From Pedobacter frigiditerrae (lineage in GTDB: Bacteria > Bacteroidota > Bacteroidia > Sphingobacteriales > Sphingobacteriaceae): 64,000 nucleotides of DNA. The stretch's first letter is position 1; every line of letters starts with the position of its first letter. The notes beneath the pieces are model-generated. The model saw only the letters and a program-made list of their open reading frames with translations. It was not told the origin of the DNA and searched no databases. Position numbers and translations under genes: made by a program. Shown in pieces: positions 32,337-41,607 of the stretch. The stretch covers positions 434,001 to 498,000 of the forward strand of contig NZ_SJSK01000001.1 in assembly GCF_004331645.1 (NCBI RefSeq), read 5' to 3'.

Positions 32337-32969
32337 ATGAAAAAATACATCGAAAAGCTTCATTTCATTACACATAATATTCCACAAAGTTCTCATGTAG
32401 AACAAGTTCAAGTAGCCTGTGAAGCTGGGGCAAAATGGATTCAATATCGCTGTTTAAGCAAAGCTGATGATGAACTTTTAGCCGATATTAATGCCATAGC
32501 AGAAATCTGCGATGATTGGGGAGCAACTTTAATCGTAACCAATCACATTCACTTAAAAGATAAGGCCGATATTCAAGGTTTTCACATTGAAGATATGGAT
32601 GCTGATTTCATTGCCCTGCGTAAACAAATTGGAGAAGAGTTTACTTTAGGAGGTTCTGCAAATACTATAGAAAATTTAATTCGATTAGCAAATGAAGGTG
32701 CAGACTATGCAGGTTTCGGTCCGTTTAAAGTTACCACTACAAAACCTAACGACTATCCATTACTTGGCGTAGAAGGTTATGTTGATGCGATAGAAAAATC
32801 GAAGGCTAAAAATATACATTTACCCATTTTAGCGGTTGGTGGAGTTACTTTAGCAGACATTCGCCCGCTTTTAGACACTGGGATTTATGGTATTGCAGCA
32901 TCCTCAGCTATCAATCAAGCGGAAAATATGTACGAGGCATATCTCGATTTCTATAAGGCTATTATTTGA
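32337..32969 (+). CDS. ThiE/TenI-like thiamine phosphate synthase-family protein
   Basis: About 210 residues from ATG 32337; a TTG three codons earlier is less likely. It has a TIM-barrel of ThiE type, with GAKWIQYRCLSK, GADYAGFGPFKVTTTKPNDY, PILAVGGVTLADI and GIAASSAI. The usual NDxxxLA and GxHxGQxD motifs read TNHIHL and GFHIEDMD, so catalytic residues are altered. It may be a true phosphate synthase that joins thiazole and pyrimidine phosphates, or a TenI-like aromatase/salvage protein. It follows the riboswitch-controlled receptor gene after the repeat at 32254. Confidence 0.85.
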   Translation: MKKYIEKLHFITHNIPQSSHVEQVQVACEAGAKWIQYRCLSKADDELLADINAIAEICDDWGATLIVTNHIHLKDKADIQGFHIEDMDADFIALRKQIGEEFTLGGSANTIENLIRLANEGADYAGFGPFKVTTTKPNDYPLLGVEGYVDAIEKSKAKNIHLPILAVGGVTLADIRPLLDTGIYGIAASSAINQAENMYEAYLDFYKAII

Positions 32970-32974
32970 AATAT

Positions 32975-33012
32975 AAAACCTCGTAGGTTTTGAAACCCAC
33001 TAGGTTTATTCC
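32975..33012. repeat. Short dispersed palindrome
   Basis: AAACCTCGTAGGTTT followed by AAACCCACTAGGTTTA gives overlapping AACCT/AGGTT hairpins. It lies directly before the hydrolase operon and could act as a weak terminator of the thiamine locus. Confidence 0.5.
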
Positions 33013-33024
33013 TAGATTTACTAT

Positions 33025-33666
33025 ATGGTTTATTTCATTAGCGGTTTAGGTGCCGACGAAAGGGTTTTTCAGTTTCTAGATTTATCCAAAATTGAACATC
33101 GATTTATTAAATGGAATAAGCCTAGAAAAAATGAAAGCTTATTTAATTATTGCCAAGAACTCACTGAACAAATAGACAAAACTAAGGAAGTAATTCTGAT
33201 AGGTATTTCTTTCGGAGGAATTATCGCTCAAGAAATTTTGAAAATTCTTGCCTGTAAGAAAGTAATCATTATATCCAGTGTAAAATCTAAAAGTGAATTT
33301 AGTTGGCAGCTCAAGCTAGCTAGTCGATTACAAATCCATAAAATTGCCCCACTTTGGTTGCTGACTTTGAGTAATTTACTTACTGCAGATTATTACTTCG
33401 ACACAAAAAGCAAGGAAGAATCTAAATTACTTCATCAAATCATTAAAGACACTAATCCAAATTTTTTAGTTTGGGCAATTCATCAAATAATGAATTGGGA
33501 TAATGATAAGCACTCAGAGAATTTAATACATATTCATGGAACATCTGATAAAATATTTCCAATTAAAAATATCCAAAATGCAATAGAAATACCAAATGGA
33601 GGTCATTTTATGATTGTAAATAAAGCTTCTCAAATAGAACGGCTTATATTTGATAGCATTAAGTAA
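33025..33666 (+). CDS. Alpha/beta hydrolase
   Basis: A 213-residue hydrolase-fold protein. It has an N-terminal oxyanion-type FISGLGADERVF, the nucleophile elbow GISFGG (Ser), a late Asp in IHGTSDKIFP and His in NGGHFMIV, so a complete triad is visible. The cap region is short. The substrate cannot be inferred. It is the first gene of a tight unit with the truncated haemoglobin (6-base gap) and the MFS transporter (6-base gap). Confidence 0.85.
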   Translation: MVYFISGLGADERVFQFLDLSKIEHRFIKWNKPRKNESLFNYCQELTEQIDKTKEVILIGISFGGIIAQEILKILACKKVIIISSVKSKSEFSWQLKLASRLQIHKIAPLWLLTLSNLLTADYYFDTKSKEESKLLHQIIKDTNPNFLVWAIHQIMNWDNDKHSENLIHIHGTSDKIFPIKNIQNAIEIPNGGHFMIVNKASQIERLIFDSIK

Positions 33667-33672
33667 CACAAT

Positions 33673-34071
33673 ATGGAAACCAAACAGACAGACATTCTTA
33701 ATTTAGATGATGTTAAATTATTGGTAAATGACTTTTATGAAAAAGTTCGAGATAATGAATTATTATCACCTGTTTTTAATGGGGTTATTAAAGATAAATG
33801 GCCCGCACATTTAGAGAGAATGTATGGTTTTTGGCAAACATTATTATTGGAGGTACCGGCCTATAGTGGAACTCCTTTTCTAAAACATGCAAAACTTCCA
33901 ATAGAGAAGGAACATTTCGATACTTGGATTAGTTTATTTAATGAAACTGTTGATGAACATTTTACAGGCGAGAAAGCTAGTGAAGCTAAATGGAGAGCGG
34001 CAAGAATGAGTGAGATGTTTCAATATAAATTGGATTATTACAAAAACAATCCTGCACAACCACTAATATAA
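33673..34071 (+). CDS. Group III truncated haemoglobin
   Basis: A 132-residue haem protein. It has the TrHb3 layout with VNDFYEKVRDNELLSPVFN, the conserved MYGFWQTLLL on helix E, and proximal His in FLKHAKLPIEKEHFDTWISLF. Group III globins are suggested to bind O2 or NO; the role here is unknown. It is flanked at 6 bases by the hydrolase and the MFS gene, so it is co-transcribed. Confidence 0.93.
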   Translation: METKQTDILNLDDVKLLVNDFYEKVRDNELLSPVFNGVIKDKWPAHLERMYGFWQTLLLEVPAYSGTPFLKHAKLPIEKEHFDTWISLFNETVDEHFTGEKASEAKWRAARMSEMFQYKLDYYKNNPAQPLI

Positions 34072-34077
34072 TTTGCC

Positions 34078-35370
34078 TTGGAAGCATCATCAGTTATAGT
34101 AGAAAAAAAAGATCCTTTTGCCTCCTTACGTTACCGCGAATTTCGCTCTTATTTAGGAATGCGCTTTTTCTTTACGTTTGCCTATCAAATGCAGGCGGTA
34201 ATTATTGGGTTTCATATTTTTAAAATAACAAAAGATCCATTGGCACTAGCTTTTATTGGTCTTTGTGAGGCTATCCCTGCTATAAGTATCGCTCTATATG
34301 GTGGATATGTAGCTGACAAAACTGAAAAGAGAGGATTGCTTTTAAAAATATTTTCTGGTGTATTTTTATGTTCACTAATTATGTTAGTGACTACCTCTAA
34401 TAAGATGCATTCTTATGTTCCAACTAGCTTTATCATTCCGATTATGTATTTTATGATATTTGGGATAGGCTTAGCAAGAGGTTTTTTTGGACCAGCTACT
34501 TTTTCTCTAATGGCTCAAATCCTACCTAAACCTTTATACCCAAACGCAGCAACCTGGAGTAGCTCTAGTTGGCAAATGGCTTCCATTGCAGGACCAGCAA
34601 TTGGGGGTTTGATTTATGGGTTTTACGGAATAACTATTACTTATCTTGTTATTATAAGTTTTATATTTTTTGCTTTAGTCTGCATCTTCTTTTTGAAACC
34701 TCATCCACCAACCTTTATTCCTAAGGAAAGTATTGTTAAAAGTTTAAAGGAAGGCATCAACTTTGTTTTTAAAAGTAAAATGATGCTCGGTGCAATGAGT
34801 TTAGATTTATTCTCTGTATTTTTTGGAGGTGCTGTGGCTTTACTGCCAGTATTTGCAGATGAAATTTTGCGTGTTGGTTCTGAAGGATTAGGATTTATGA
34901 GGGCCTCAGCTTCATTAGGTTCGGTATTAACCATGTTGCTTATGACTAGGTTCTCACCAATGAATAGACCTTGGAGAAACTTGTTAATTGCAGTTACTGG
35001 TTTTGCAGTTAGCATTATTTGTTATGGTCTATCTACCAGTTTCTATTTGACTTTATTCTTTTTATTCTGCGAAGGTGCGTTTGATAGTGTAAGTGTAATC
35101 ATTCGCTCTACTATTATGCAATTGCTTACGCCAGACCAAATGAGGGGCCGTGTTTCGGCGGTAAATAGTATGTTTATTGGTTCATCTAATGAGATTGGAG
35201 CGTTCGAATCTGGCTTAACAGCAAAACTCATGCGAACCGTTCCTGCTGTAGTTTTTGGAGGAAGTATGACTTTAGGGATTGCAGCCATTACCTATTTTAA
35301 AACTAAAAGTTTGCTGCCATTAACCTTAAACGATATAAAACCAGCAGATAAAATAGAAGAGCAGATTTAA
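34078..35370 (+). CDS. MFS transporter (MFS_3/enterobactin-exporter-like)
   Basis: A 430-residue permease with about 12 helices. It shows the MFS loop motif GGYVADKTEKRGLL between helices 2 and 3 and the FGIGLARGFFGPATFSLMAQILP region typical of the MFS_3 (EntS) group. The start codon is TTG at 34078; no ATG is suitably placed. It is the last gene of the hydrolase-globin-MFS unit. Its TAA shares a TTAA with the stop of the convergent GH43 gene, a 4-base overlap. Confidence 0.9.
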   Translation: MEASSVIVEKKDPFASLRYREFRSYLGMRFFFTFAYQMQAVIIGFHIFKITKDPLALAFIGLCEAIPAISIALYGGYVADKTEKRGLLLKIFSGVFLCSLIMLVTTSNKMHSYVPTSFIIPIMYFMIFGIGLARGFFGPATFSLMAQILPKPLYPNAATWSSSSWQMASIAGPAIGGLIYGFYGITITYLVIISFIFFALVCIFFLKPHPPTFIPKESIVKSLKEGINFVFKSKMMLGAMSLDLFSVFFGGAVALLPVFADEILRVGSEGLGFMRASASLGSVLTMLLMTRFSPMNRPWRNLLIAVTGFAVSIICYGLSTSFYLTLFFLFCEGAFDSVSVIIRSTIMQLLTPDQMRGRVSAVNSMFIGSSNEIGAFESGLTAKLMRTVPAVVFGGSMTLGIAAITYFKTKSLLPLTLNDIKPADKIEEQI

Positions 35371-36347
35371 GGTTGTTTCCTTACATTTGGCCAACCATCT
35401 TTCCAATCTAAAACTTCAATCCTCAGTTTTGATTTGCCATTATCTTTTGCATCATATCCATGGAAAATAAGGTAATCTTTTCCTTCTATATGGTAGACGG
35501 CGTTATGCCCAATGCCATGCCAGTTTTCATTTCCAGCTAATAAAATCGTTCCGCCTCCATTTGCTAGAGGAATATTTAATTGATCAAAATAAGGGCCTTG
35601 AACATTTTTAGATCGACCAACAATCAGTTTATAGGTACTTGCTTCACCCTTGCAGCAATAATCTATCGAAGCAAAAAGATAATAGTAATCATTCTTCTTA
35701 AATATGAAAGGTGCTTCAATTGCATTATTGCCAGATTGTCCTTTTTTCTTTTGACTTGCGATGGTTTCAATTTTGTAAATGCTGGTATCAATACTTAACA
35801 AGTCTTTTGTTAGTTGCACCATTTTAATTCCGTCCCAAAAAGAACCAAATGTCATCCAAGGTTTACCGTTATCATCTATAATTACATTTGGGTCAATTGC
35901 ATTCCAATGTGTTTTTCCTGGCGTAGATTCAATGACCTTTCCATGATCTACCCATTTAAAACTTGAATCTGATGGATTTAAGGTTTTGTTAGTAGCTACC
36001 CCAATTGCGGAAGAGTTTTTGCCAAAAGTAGAAACCGAATAAAACAAATAATACTGATTGTTGTGATAAGAAATATCTGGCGCCCAAATATGCCCTTTAA
36101 ACCCAGGTATAGATTCTACAGCCCAAGTTTGAGCCGTTGCAAAAACTGGCCGCTCTAGCTTCCAACTTAGTAAATCTTTAGAACTTTGTACCTTAATTCC
36201 GTTTCCAGTACTAAACAAATAGTAAATACTATCTTGTTTAATCATTACTGGATCATGAACAGAAATACCTTTTTGAGTTGATTGAGCCTTAACACAAGCA
36301 ATGCTAAACAAAATCAATATTGTAAAAAGGTATTTCACTAAATGCAA
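35367..36347 (-). CDS. Glycoside hydrolase family 43 (arabinanase-like)
   Basis: A 326-residue secreted five-bladed propeller. After the signal peptide (to about Ala21) it has catalytic base Asp32 in SVHDPVMI, HIWAPDISYHNNQYYLFYS, the pKa-modulating Asp in NAIDPNVIIDD, and the general acid Glu in NAIEAPFIFKKN. This is the endo-1,5-alpha-L-arabinanase type within GH43. No SusCD pair is nearby, so it is not part of a classical polysaccharide utilisation locus here. It starts one base after the ABC gene ends, so they are co-transcribed. Confidence 0.9.
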   Translation of the reverse strand: MHLVKYLFTILILFSIACVKAQSTQKGISVHDPVMIKQDSIYYLFSTGNGIKVQSSKDLLSWKLERPVFATAQTWAVESIPGFKGHIWAPDISYHNNQYYLFYSVSTFGKNSSAIGVATNKTLNPSDSSFKWVDHGKVIESTPGKTHWNAIDPNVIIDDNGKPWMTFGSFWDGIKMVQLTKDLLSIDTSIYKIETIASQKKKGQSGNNAIEAPFIFKKNDYYYLFASIDYCCKGEASTYKLIVGRSKNVQGPYFDQLNIPLANGGGTILLAGNENWHGIGHNAVYHIEGKDYLIFHGYDAKDNGKSKLRIEVLDWKDGWPNVRKQP

Positions 36348-38093
36348 TTATCTTTCGCCCACCTGTTGTCTCCACATGGCATAATACAAGCCTTTTTCTG
36401 CTAATAAATCTGCGTGTTTACCTTGTTCAATAATATTTCCTTTTTCTAAAACGAAAATTCTATCTGCATGGCGGATAGTTGATAATCGGTGTGCAATTAA
36501 GATGGTAATTTGACTGGTTATATCAGAAACCTCGCGAATGGTTTTGGTAATTTCTTCTTCAGTAATCGAATCTAAAGATGATGTTGCCTCATCAAACACT
36601 AAAATATCTGGATTACGTAATAATGCTCTAGCTATTGATAAGCGTTGTTTTTCTCCACCCGAAACCTTTACACCACCTTCACCAATCACAGTATCAAGTC
36701 CTTTATCGGCACGAGCTAATAAATTCTGACAAGCTGCCTGATGTAAAACTCTCATACAATCTTCATCACTTGCACTTGGTTTTACAAAAAGTAAGTTTTC
36801 TCTTATCGTACCAGAAAATAGTTGAGTATCTTGAGTTACAAAACCTATTTTTTCACGTAATTGATTAAGGTCAATTTCTTTACCTGAAATTTGATTGTAT
36901 AATACTTTACCCTCCATTGGTTGATACAAACCTACTAAGAGCTTTACCAAGGTAGTCTTTCCAGAACCCGATGGTCCTACAAAGGCTATGGTTTCACCAT
37001 TATTTGTTGTAAAACTGATGTTGCTTAATGCATTGGTTTTCCCAGAAAGATGTTTGAAGTTTACATCCTCAAAAGTTAAAGTACTAATTTTTTCAACCTT
37101 AATTGGGTTTAATGGTTTATGTTCTACAGGTGTGCTTAATATTCTTTTAAAGTTACCTAATGAAACCTCTGCTTCTCGCCAAGCCAAAATCACTGTTCCA
37201 ATTTCTTGAAGCGGACCAAACAAAAAGAATGAGTAGAATAAAAATGAAAGATATTGCCCTGGAGTAATATTATTTTCGAAAATAAGCATTAACAGTACTA
37301 CAATCATCGTACTACGCACCAAATTCACGGTAGTTCCTTGCACAAAGCTCATACTTCTAACGTATTTTACCTTTTTAAGCTCAAGACCTAATATTTTATA
37401 AGTTGTATTATTTAACCTCCCAATTTCTTGATCTGCGAGACCCAAACTTTTTACCAACTCTATATTACGCAACGATTCAGTTGTAGAACCAGCTAATGCT
37501 GTGGTTTCAGAAATTATTGAACGTTGTATTGTTTTAATTTTTCGACTCAAAAACCAACTAATAAAACTGATAATGGGAATTGATGCAGCATAAACTAAAG
37601 TTACTTTATAACTAATAGATAGCGAATAAACAATAACGAACATCAATCCAATAAAACTGATAAAAAGAATGCTAATAAATGAGGTGATAAATTTTTCGCT
37701 ATCTGTTCTTACTTTCTGAAGGATAGAAAGAGTTTCTCCACTTCGTTGATCTTCAAATACTTGATACGGCAACTCCAAAGAGTGTTTAAGCCCATCTGCA
37801 TACATTTTTGCCCCAACCTTTTGGATGATAATACTGGTAAAATAATCCTGAAAGTTTTTAGCAATCCTAGATACCATGGCCACACCAATTGCAGCCCCAA
37901 CTAACTTTAGAACACCCATTATGTAAGCCTCCTTATTAGATTGGTATAAACCTGCCTTTGTGATGAACCTATCCATTAATTTCCCTGTAATAGCAGGATC
38001 CATTAATGAGAAGCCGATGTTCATAGCAGCTAAGCATAAAGCAAGCACCACTAACCATTTATGTTCTTTTAAATATTGGAGCAGTAAGTTCAT
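36348..38093 (-). CDS. ABC exporter, fused permease-ATPase
   Basis: A 581-residue half-transporter. The N-terminal membrane domain (about 1-310, six helices) is followed by a nucleotide-binding domain with Walker A GPSGSGKTT, Q-loop TQDTQLFSG, signature VSGGEKQRLSIAR, Walker B ILVFDEATSSLD and the H-loop AHRLSTI. It works as a homodimer or heterodimer and exports lipids, peptides or drugs; the substrate is unknown. It is followed with no gap by the GH43 gene. Confidence 0.94.
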   Translation of the reverse strand: MNLLLQYLKEHKWLVVLALCLAAMNIGFSLMDPAITGKLMDRFITKAGLYQSNKEAYIMGVLKLVGAAIGVAMVSRIAKNFQDYFTSIIIQKVGAKMYADGLKHSLELPYQVFEDQRSGETLSILQKVRTDSEKFITSFISILFISFIGLMFVIVYSLSISYKVTLVYAASIPIISFISWFLSRKIKTIQRSIISETTALAGSTTESLRNIELVKSLGLADQEIGRLNNTTYKILGLELKKVKYVRSMSFVQGTTVNLVRSTMIVVLLMLIFENNITPGQYLSFLFYSFFLFGPLQEIGTVILAWREAEVSLGNFKRILSTPVEHKPLNPIKVEKISTLTFEDVNFKHLSGKTNALSNISFTTNNGETIAFVGPSGSGKTTLVKLLVGLYQPMEGKVLYNQISGKEIDLNQLREKIGFVTQDTQLFSGTIRENLLFVKPSASDEDCMRVLHQAACQNLLARADKGLDTVIGEGGVKVSGGEKQRLSIARALLRNPDILVFDEATSSLDSITEEEITKTIREVSDITSQITILIAHRLSTIRHADRIFVLEKGNIIEQGKHADLLAEKGLYYAMWRQQVGER

Positions 38094-38182
38094 TTTTTTT
38101 TATTGTTTGGGTTGCAAAAATAAACAAAGGGAATGAAGCTTAGCTACATTCCCTTTTAAATTACATTTAGACTATACTGAGA

Positions 38183-38746
38183 TTAGATGGTCATGATATC
38201 TTTTTCTTTTATTTCTGCGTGTTTATCAACTTTAACAATGTAAGCATCAGTTATTTTTTGAACCTCACCTTCGCCAGTTTTAATCTCATCATCAGAAATA
38301 CCTTCACCTTTTAATCTTTGGATTTTACCGTTTGCATCTTTACGAATATTACGAACAGTAATTCTTCCTCTTTCTGCTTCTTCCTTAACTTTTTTAACCA
38401 AATCTTTACGACGTTCTTCTGTTAAAGGCGGTACAACCAAACGGATAATTATACCATCATTCTGCGGGTTAATACCAATATTAGCTTCCATAATTGCTCT
38501 TTCAATTGGAACCAATAACGATTTTTCCCAAGGTTGGATAATTAAGGTTCGAGCATCTGGGGTTGTAATTCCACCTACTTGTGCCAAAGGAGTTGGGTTG
38601 CCATAATAGTCAACCATGATTCCATCTAACATTCCTGCTGATGCTTTTCCCGCTCTTATTTTAGTCAATTCTGCTTCACAATGGGCAATTGCCTTATCCA
38701 TTGTTGCTTGTGCGTCTGCTAATTGTTTCTTTATGAGGTCATTCAT
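38183..38746 (-). CDS. frr: Ribosome recycling factor
   Basis: It splits post-termination ribosomes together with EF-G. The 187-residue product has the full RRF length and landmarks: LTKIRAGKASAGMLDGIMVDYYG, TTPDARTLIIQPWEKS, VPPLTEERRKDLVKKVK and VRNIRKDANG. It lies 37 bases after a secreted-protein gene that separates it from pyrH. Confidence 0.98.
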   Translation of the reverse strand: MNDLIKKQLADAQATMDKAIAHCEAELTKIRAGKASAGMLDGIMVDYYGNPTPLAQVGGITTPDARTLIIQPWEKSLLVPIERAIMEANIGINPQNDGIIIRLVVPPLTEERRKDLVKKVKEEAERGRITVRNIRKDANGKIQRLKGEGISDDEIKTGEGEVQKITDAYIVKVDKHAEIKEKDIMTI

Positions 38747-38783
38747 AATTTGTAGTGTTTGTACAAAAATATAAAAATTAGTG

Positions 38784-39662
38784 TTATTTAGCTACAGCTG
38801 TTAGCATTTCTAATTCGTAAGCTAAAAATCTTCCTTTTGAAAGTTGTGTTGTTCTCTTACCGTTTTCAAATTTAAATTCAGTTTCTACTAGCCATTCTCC
38901 AAGGTTGTGCCTAATGTAGGTTTTAGCAGTATCAAGACTATTTATTATAACTAAAGGAACAGTTACCCACTTTCCCTTTTTAAATTGCTCACCTTCTCTT
39001 TTTATAAAATTTGCTGGCGTTAAGGCTTCGAATCCAAAAAAATAACTCCCTTTTTCTAGGTAAAAATTTAAGCTCTTCAAATCAAATTGCAATTTCTTCT
39101 TATCCATATTGCCAACAATACTTTCATTAATTAAGGCTTTGCCAGGCTTCCCATTATCATCTTTAAACAAAACAAATCTATAATCACTAACGTTCGATTT
39201 ATCTTGAACTTTAATTGGAAAAGTAAGTTTATTTAAAAACCCAGCACTATCTACCTTAATTTGAATAACCTTATTTAAGGCAGCGTTTGAAAAATTAGGG
39301 TAGCTCCAAAAACGATCAGCTGGCGTATTTTTAATCTTTAAGATATTTGACTTTGCATAGGCAACTACAACATCTTCTAATTCGTTTAGTGCACTTTTTA
39401 ATACAATCTCTCTCATACTGTTAATTGCTGAATAAGGCAATTTTACATCTTCGAATCCTAGCAAGTGAAATAAATAACTAGCATTTTTATTTAAGGAAAT
39501 TTCTGAAAAACCTTCATTGTTGGTTATTCCAATCAATGAATTATCCTTTTCAACCAAAAAGATAGAAACGTTTGCTAATAAATTACCTGATTCATCTTTA
39601 ACAACAATTTTTTGTGCAAAACAGGTATTTAATAACAGAAGAAAAATAACGAAATACTTCAT
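38784..39662 (-). CDS. Secreted protein with carboxypeptidase-like domain, between pyrH and frr
   Basis: A 292-residue exported protein. The signal peptide ends at TCFAQ. Residues ~20-100 form a CarboxypepD_reg-like beta-sandwich (KIVVKDESGNLLANVSIFLV, NNEGFSEISL). The remainder is a beta-rich domain of unknown family (KIKNTPADRFWSYPNFSNAA onward). It starts 7 bases after pyrH and lies 37 bases before frr, so it is almost surely co-transcribed with both despite acting in the envelope. Confidence 0.82.
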   Translation of the reverse strand: MKYFVIFLLLLNTCFAQKIVVKDESGNLLANVSIFLVEKDNSLIGITNNEGFSEISLNKNASYLFHLLGFEDVKLPYSAINSMREIVLKSALNELEDVVVAYAKSNILKIKNTPADRFWSYPNFSNAALNKVIQIKVDSAGFLNKLTFPIKVQDKSNVSDYRFVLFKDDNGKPGKALINESIVGNMDKKKLQFDLKSLNFYLEKGSYFFGFEALTPANFIKREGEQFKKGKWVTVPLVIINSLDTAKTYIRHNLGEWLVETEFKFENGKRTTQLSKGRFLAYELEMLTAVAK

Positions 39663-39669
39663 TCAGAAA

Positions 39670-40377
39670 TTAGCCCATTACTAGCGTTCCAATCTCTTCG
39701 CCTTTGGCAATTTTCATAAAGTTTCCGTTTTTATTCATGTCAAACACAATGATTGGAACTTTATTTTCTTCGCAAAGTGTAAAGGCTGTCATGTCCATTA
39801 CATTTAAGCCTTTAGCATAAACTTCTTTGAAAGTGATTTCTGAATATTTAGTAGCATTTGGATCTTTCTCAGGGTCAGCAGTATAAATTCCATCAACGCG
39901 AGTTCCTTTTAGTACCACATCTGCAGAAATTTCAATAGCTCTTAAAGCAGCAGCAGAATCTGTTGTGAAATACGGATTTCCTGTACCAGCACCAAAAATA
40001 ACTACACGACCCTTTTCAAGGTGACGAACAGCTCTTCTTCTTACAAATGGCTCACAGATTTGCTCCATTTTAATAGCTGATAATAAACGGGTTTTTAATC
40101 CAACTTTCTCAAGTGCATCTTGCAAAGCCATGCTATTAATAACAGTGGCAAGCATTCCCATATAATCGGCTTGTGCTCTATCCATTCCAGATTTTTCTGC
40201 ACTTAAACCTCTAAAAATGTTTCCTCCACCAATTACAATTGCAATTTGTAAGCCTTTGTCATGTACAGCTTTGATATCTTCAGCGTATTGTTTAACACGC
40301 TCATTATCAATTCCATATTGCTTATTACCCATTAACGATTCGCCACTTAGCTTTAGTAAAATCCGTTTATATTTCAT
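39670..40377 (-). CDS. pyrH: UMP kinase
   Basis: It phosphorylates UMP to UDP. The 235-residue amino-acid-kinase-fold protein has [24 protein letters not shown], the UMP-binding [28 protein letters not shown] and the [16 protein letters not shown] motif. In many bacteria it sits in rpsB-tsf-pyrH-frr. Here the tsf end of that order is broken by nagA and a phosphoesterase, and a secreted-protein gene is wedged before frr. Confidence 0.98.
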   Translation of the reverse strand: MKYKRILLKLSGESLMGNKQYGIDNERVKQYAEDIKAVHDKGLQIAIVIGGGNIFRGLSAEKSGMDRAQADYMGMLATVINSMALQDALEKVGLKTRLLSAIKMEQICEPFVRRRAVRHLEKGRVVIFGAGTGNPYFTTDSAAALRAIEISADVVLKGTRVDGIYTADPEKDPNATKYSEITFKEVYAKGLNVMDMTAFTLCEENKVPIIVFDMNKNGNFMKIAKGEEIGTLVMG

Positions 40378-40441
40378 GACCTCAAAAATATTAACAATTT
40401 TTTACTTAGCTACTATGGTTTTTAATAATTGATGTAATTAT

Positions 40442-41539
40442 TTAGTTGTGGATTAATTCTCCTTTCAAAGTTATTTCTTTTAGGTTCAGTTCTTTGTCTA
40501 AAACCAAGAAATCTGCTTGATAACCAGACTGTATTTTTCCTTTAAATTTATTCTCTCCTATTAATCTTGCCGGATATAACGAACTCATCTTAATTGCGTC
40601 TACTAAATCAATATCACAATGATTTACGCAATTTTTAACGGCTTGCAACATGGTTAAGGATGAACCTGACAATATTCCGTCTGGCATTACAAATTTATCT
40701 CCTAGTAAACGGTGTTGATAAGGTCCAGATGAACATTCCGTGACTGCATCTGTAATTAAAAACATTCTTTCTTTTAGCAATTTCTGACTAAACTTTATCA
40801 CTTCAAAATCCACATGATTACCATCTGCAATGATGCTTGCCATCGCTTTATTATGATTAAAAACTGCTGCTGGGATACCTGGCTCTCTATGATGTATAGG
40901 AGACATGGCGTTAAACAAATGTGTTGTGGTTTGTATGCCTAAATCATAAGCTGCTTTGGCTTGTTTAAAATTGGCATCGCTATGCCCCAGAGAAACTACA
41001 ACATCATTATCCAAAAGGTATTGAATAACTTCTTCATCTTGTATTTCTGGCGCTATGGTCATCATTTTAATTATACCGTCGCCAAAATCAATTAGTGCTT
41101 TAACCTCATCCAGTGTTGCCTTACGAATGAATTCGCTTATATGTGCTCCTCTACGCTTAGCATTTAAAAATGGCCCTTCTAAATGTAATCCCAAACAGTT
41201 TTTAGCTATTTTCCTATGGTCTTTTGCAGATGCAATACAAGCATTAAAAACCTCAGGCGTATTTGTTGCGATACAAGCCAGAAAGCCTGTTGTTCCTTTT
41301 TTTAACAGATTATCTTCTATAATCGTAAGTGACTCTACAGTTGGTTCTGCAGAAAACAATCTCCCTCCAGCACCATATATTTGAAGATCTATAAAACCAG
41401 GAATAATCAGACTTTCTCTATCAGAAACAATTTCTGCCGTTGTTACAGCTTTAAATTTTCCATCAACAATTTCTAGCTTTTCTAATGGTTTTATAGCATC
41501 TCCATCAAAATAGTTATAAATATCAAACGTTTGCGTCAT
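40442..41539 (-). CDS. nagA: N-acetylglucosamine-6-phosphate deacetylase
   Basis: It converts GlcNAc-6-P to glucosamine-6-P for amino-sugar and murein recycling. The 365-residue amidohydrolase has LHLEGPFLNAKRRGAH (metal-binding Glu), VSLGHSDANFKQAK, TTHLFNAMSPIHHREPG and LITDA. The first metal motif is DLQIYGAGG, without HxH, so it is a one-metal enzyme like E. coli NagA. It is divergent from the metallophosphoesterase gene. It shares the amino-sugar pathway with glmS in this window. Confidence 0.95.
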   Translation of the reverse strand: MTQTFDIYNYFDGDAIKPLEKLEIVDGKFKAVTTAEIVSDRESLIIPGFIDLQIYGAGGRLFSAEPTVESLTIIEDNLLKKGTTGFLACIATNTPEVFNACIASAKDHRKIAKNCLGLHLEGPFLNAKRRGAHISEFIRKATLDEVKALIDFGDGIIKMMTIAPEIQDEEVIQYLLDNDVVVSLGHSDANFKQAKAAYDLGIQTTTHLFNAMSPIHHREPGIPAAVFNHNKAMASIIADGNHVDFEVIKFSQKLLKERMFLITDAVTECSSGPYQHRLLGDKFVMPDGILSGSSLTMLQAVKNCVNHCDIDLVDAIKMSSLYPARLIGENKFKGKIQSGYQADFLVLDKELNLKEITLKGELIHN

Positions 41540-41607
41540 GTTAAGCAGCTAGTTTTTACGAAGGTAATATTTTAAAATTTTATATTGCTTCTTACAAATC
41601 CCACAAT

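Noticed and set aside
35367..36347. Polysaccharide utilisation locus around GH43
   Set aside because: No SusC/SusD pair or further carbohydrate enzymes are adjacent.
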